Shown here: piece by piece, positions 61,591-64,000 of the stretch
Layout: each line of letters starts with the position of its first letter
Numbering within the stretch: position 1 is the stretch's first letter
Source of the DNA: Edaphobacter acidisoli
GTDB lineage: Bacteria > Acidobacteriota > Terriglobia > Terriglobales > Acidobacteriaceae
Direction: 5' to 3'
NCBI RefSeq assembly: GCF_014642855.1
Contig: NZ_BMJB01000001.1
Location: 434,001 to 498,000, forward strand
DNA length: 64,000 nt
Program-made: the position numbers and the translations under genes
Notes under the pieces: generated by a model
Database searches by the model: none
The model's input: only the letters and a program-made list of their open reading frames with translations
Told to the model about the DNA's origin: nothing

Positions 61591-62865
61591 TCAGTCCTGC
61601 GGCAGCGTGATATCGGGCATCTTCCCGCTGGAGGGGCGAGTCAGCTCGTCGTTGTACTGGAAGGTTTCGGGTTTGAATCCTCCGTTGGTCAGGTAGAAGC
61701 GGTCGCCTGTAACTCCCGCGCCCCGGTCGATGCGGTCTTTATAAGCTCCGACGGCGGTGTGGGTGAATCGCGCTTTGGTCAGCTCGATCCAGTGTCCGTC
61801 GGTTGTCCTGATCCACTGATTGCCGAACTCTGCCAGACGCTGTAGCTGGCCGTTGGCCCCTTCGAAGTCTTCGTTGAACGAGTAAAGGTGGCTAAGGTAG
61901 TTTCCGTCTTTCGGAGCGCGGAAGCGGGCGATCATGCCCCAGCCGTGTTTCTCAGGGAAGTAGAAGTAGGCCGTGTAGATTGTGGTGGCGCCGTCCGGTT
62001 TGGCGTGGAGGAGAAAGCGATAGGTCTCGCCCGTCTTCCATGGATAGACGAGATGGCTGTGGCCGCCGGTGCCTTCGTTGCCAAAGCTGCCGGCAACGAC
62101 ATCCGGGCCTTTTGCGAGAAGCTGGACACGATTGTCCGTTGCAACCTTGCCGCGGTCGGTGTGCTCGTTGCCGGCGTCCCAGACGGAGAAGATGATGCGG
62201 CGCTCGGTTGGACTGTTGACCTGAATGCCAAAGTATCCGCGGGCGAAGCCGCACGCCTCGTAGTAGGACCAGATGGGGTCGGTCTTGACCGTCACCTCGT
62301 TGTAGAACCACTCCACCTGCGCTCCTGCGGGAGCCGGATAGTGCAGGTGCACTGACGGCGCTCCGCGCTGCGGGGTGAGGTTGAAGAGAGCGTCTTCCGC
62401 GGCAGGGCCTGCGAGGTCAAGCGCCTGGATATCGGCAAATACAGTGCCGGATTTTTTGATGCCCGTGAGAGCGAATTTGTATGGGCCGGTTTTATCGATG
62501 TGGATGGAGCCGAAGGATACGATGGCTGGGCTGGAGGTTCCTTTGACGGATTTGGTGGCCACGTTATGACCGCCAACCGTCAGGTGGATTTTGGACTTGC
62601 TGCCTTCAGGCACCTGTAAACGAATGGAGATGCTCAGCTTGCCAGTGCTGCGAATCTGGCCATACCACGCGACTGTGGTGGCAGGGTCGCTCCAGCCGGT
62701 AAGCGGGCTGTTTTCGGAGATATGCAGCGCTTCAGGGTTCGGCTCGGAGTAGGCGGTGAACCCTGGAACATCAAGCGAGGGAGTTTGACCCGCTGCAAAT
62801 GAGACGATAGTGACGAGAAGGCAGAGCGCGAGCATGCTGCTCCAGCGCCGAGGATATAAGTTCAT
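61591..62865 (-). CDS. Exported DUF3472-domain protein
   Basis: About 424 residues from ATG 62865 (GGAG upstream; ATG 62874 is in frame). A signal peptide (SSMLALCLLVTIVSFAAGQ) precedes a beta-sandwich of the DUF5077 kind (about residues 30-150, with RLQVPEGSKSKIHLTVGGHN). The DUF3472 domain follows: VEWFYNEVTVKTDPIWSYYE near 185, CGFARGYFGIQVNSPTERRI, SVWDAGNEHTD, and GTGGHSHLVYPWKTGETYRF near 265. Such proteins are common in Bacteroidota and Acidobacteriota glycan loci and are not characterised biochemically as far as I know. It is divergent from the GH95-like gene, 144 bp apart, which links it to sugar use rather than to the iron operon. Confidence 0.82.
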   Translation of the reverse strand: MNLYPRRWSSMLALCLLVTIVSFAAGQTPSLDVPGFTAYSEPNPEALHISENSPLTGWSDPATTVAWYGQIRSTGKLSISIRLQVPEGSKSKIHLTVGGHNVATKSVKGTSSPAIVSFGSIHIDKTGPYKFALTGIKKSGTVFADIQALDLAGPAAEDALFNLTPQRGAPSVHLHYPAPAGAQVEWFYNEVTVKTDPIWSYYEACGFARGYFGIQVNSPTERRIIFSVWDAGNEHTDRGKVATDNRVQLLAKGPDVVAGSFGNEGTGGHSHLVYPWKTGETYRFLLHAKPDGATTIYTAYFYFPEKHGWGMIARFRAPKDGNYLSHLYSFNEDFEGANGQLQRLAEFGNQWIRTTDGHWIELTKARFTHTAVGAYKDRIDRGAGVTGDRFYLTNGGFKPETFQYNDELTRPSSGKMPDITLPQD

Positions 62866-63009
62866 GCAGCACACTCCAGTCAGCCAGTGCGGGTTTTATT
62901 GCTATATATTTCGGTTGTTATTTATATCGAAATAAAACGCAAGGATATAATACTCGAAATTCCTGGGCGACGGTTCTTTCGTCGTAAATCCGCGTATTTG
63001 AGGAACTTG

Positions 63010-64000
63010 ATGAGCAAGCCTGCGTCGTGGCGATTCGTAATCTGCGTTTGTACAGCATTCCAGTTGCTGACTGCGCCTGCATTTCTTCCTGCGCAGGAGC
63101 AGCCTTCAGGCCTGACCCTCAATCTTCCGGCTCCTGTCTCAACGTGGGAGAAGGGCATTCCGCTCGGCAATGGAATAACCGGTGGCCTGCTGTGGGGAGA
63201 TGGCGGAACCGTGAATCTCTCGCTGGATCGCGGCGATCTGTGGGACCTGCGCGTGCCTGCCGTCTACCAGCGGCCCGACTGGACCTATGCCACGCTGGAG
63301 CGGCTGGTGCGCGCTGGTGATGAAAAACAGATCCATGCGATGTTCGACAATCCTTACGACGAGCTGGCCTATCCGACCAAGCTGAATGCAGGACGGCTTG
63401 TGCTTACGTTTCCGCAAGGGGAGAAGGCATCGCGGTTCACGCTGGACGCGCATCGCGCCGAGGGTGGCGTGGTGTTGAGTGAGGGGAAGGTTTCGGCCAT
63501 CTTTGCAGCGACGCAGCCGGTGGCGTTGTTGCGGATCTCCGGTCCGGCTCCTGAGATCTCGCTGATGGATCCCTCGGGAGTGGTGGAAAAGCTCGGCTAT
63601 GCTCCGGCTGCGCATGGCCAGTCTTCGGAGCGCGGCATCCATACGCGGTGGCTCGTGCAACATGCTGCTCTGGGCCTCGATTATGCAGTTGTGGTTGCGA
63701 GCAGAACTGAGCATGGCACGACGGAGATTGCAGTCGCTATTGTGTCGAATCGAGAGGGACGCGATCCGGTAGCGCTAGGCAAACGCCGCGTGGCGAAGGC
63801 GCTCAGTCGCGGATATGACGCGGTGCTCGCGGAGCACATGGCCTGGTGGAAGAATTTCTGGTCCACTTCGCAGGTCCGGGTTCCACAAGAGGACGTGCAG
63901 CAGCAGTATGTCCTCGACAAGTATTTTTATGGCTCGGCGTCGCGTGCGGATGCGCCTCCGATGCCTCTGCAGGGAGTGTGGACGGCGGACGATGGCGGGC
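63010..64000 (+). CDS. GH95-like exported glycosidase, N-terminal fragment
   Basis: An open frame from ATG 63010 (GAGGA 5 nt upstream) runs off the window end after 330 codons. It starts with a signal peptide (SWRFVICVCTAFQLLTAPAF, cut near LPAQ). The N-terminal sandwich shows the hallmark entry of GH95-type enzymes, TWEKGIPLGNGITGGLLWGD and NLSLDRGDLWDLRV. The linker helix motif HMAWWKNFWSTSQVRVP then leads into the barrel at YVLDKYFYGSASRADAPPMP and LQGVWTADDGG. GH95 enzymes are alpha-L-fucosidases or galactosidases acting by inversion. The catalytic centre lies beyond the window, so family assignment is provisional. Confidence 0.7.
   Translation, partial: MSKPASWRFVICVCTAFQLLTAPAFLPAQEQPSGLTLNLPAPVSTWEKGIPLGNGITGGLLWGDGGTVNLSLDRGDLWDLRVPAVYQRPDWTYATLERLVRAGDEKQIHAMFDNPYDELAYPTKLNAGRLVLTFPQGEKASRFTLDAHRAEGGVVLSEGKVSAIFAATQPVALLRISGPAPEISLMDPSGVVEKLGYAPAAHGQSSERGIHTRWLVQHAALGLDYAVVVASRTEHGTTEIAVAIVSNREGRDPVALGKRRVAKALSRGYDAVLAEHMAWWKNFWSTSQVRVPQEDVQQQYVLDKYFYGSASRADAPPMPLQGVWTADDGG

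Noticed and set aside
61591-62865. The DUF3472 gene as the missing P19 partner of the iron operon
   Set aside because: It has its own beta-sandwich/DUF3472 domains, no P19-type metal ligands that I can see, and a separate gap of 211 bp with a promoter in between.
1-64000. CRISPR arrays, insertion sequences, prophage or toxin-antitoxin genes
   Set aside because: I found no regularly spaced repeats, transposase motifs, phage structural genes or paired small toxin-antitoxin frames. The encapsulin shell is HK97-like but lies in a non-phage context.

Overview
The window looks like part of a soil Acidobacteriota chromosome, probably the Terriglobia/Acidobacteriaceae (Granulicella, Edaphobacter and Terriglobus are relatives I would test first). 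The grounds are two very large Oar-type TonB-dependent receptors with an N-terminal carboxypeptidase-regulatory-like domain and no SusD partner, a dense set of exported plant-polysaccharide hydrolases, many GTG/TTG starts, and about 60% G+C. The assignment is inference; no rRNA or other marker is present.

Region by region. 1-10.3 kb is a glycan-utilisation cluster: GH42 beta-galactosidase (cut by the window edge), a Tat-exported GH43/GH32-clan protein, GH78 alpha-L-rhamnosidase, GH29 alpha-L-fucosidase and an Oar-type receptor. 10.4-14.1 kb holds an ECF sigma/anti-sigma pair, tlyA and a solute-binding-type protein with no export signal. 14.4-17.2 kb has two MacB/FtsX-type permeases without an ATPase and a tRNA-Leu(UAA). 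17.2-21.7 kb has a LacI regulator and a two-gene operon of an exported phosphoesterase and a Tat multicopper oxidase.

21.9-25.5 kb is the most striking locus. It encodes a Family 2A encapsulin shell protein (SrpI type) translationally coupled to a cysteine desulfurase with a 235-residue low-complexity N-terminal extension, the expected cargo-loading region, with an Lrp/AsnC regulator read divergently. 25.5-27.3 kb carries a NiCoT-type metal permease and a true formylglycine-generating enzyme.

27.3-33.6 kb reads as an amino-sugar module: DeoR regulator, sugar porter with an unusually long periplasmic loop, GH20 beta-hexosaminidase and a double-SIS sugar-phosphate isomerase/deaminase. 33.6-52.7 kb returns to glycan degradation: GH32, an MBL hydrolase, a GH36-like alpha-galactosidase, an aldolase, a second Oar receptor, a right-handed beta-helix protein, a GH39-like enzyme and two divergent GH78-like paralogues. 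Together these suit pectin, rhamnogalacturonan and hemicellulose side chains.

52.7-55.8 kb has MaoC hydratase plus a small membrane protein, divergent from a signal-less solute-binding-type protein fused by start/stop overlap to a family III CoA-transferase. This is an unusual combination with no ABC transporter. 55.8-56.9 kb has nadK and a small membrane protein. 56.9-61.4 kb is an iron-uptake operon: an FTR1-DUF2318 fusion, two FtsX permeases and an ATPase, resembling the Campylobacter P19 locus without P19. 61.6-64 kb has a DUF3472 protein and the start of a GH95-like enzyme.

Two large-scale signals stand out. A ~180-bp intergenic repeat occurs in two nearly full copies (14.2-14.4 and 33.6-33.8 kb) and one partial copy (21.8 kb). 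The plus strand also changes from C-rich to G-rich at about 17-18 kb regardless of gene orientation.
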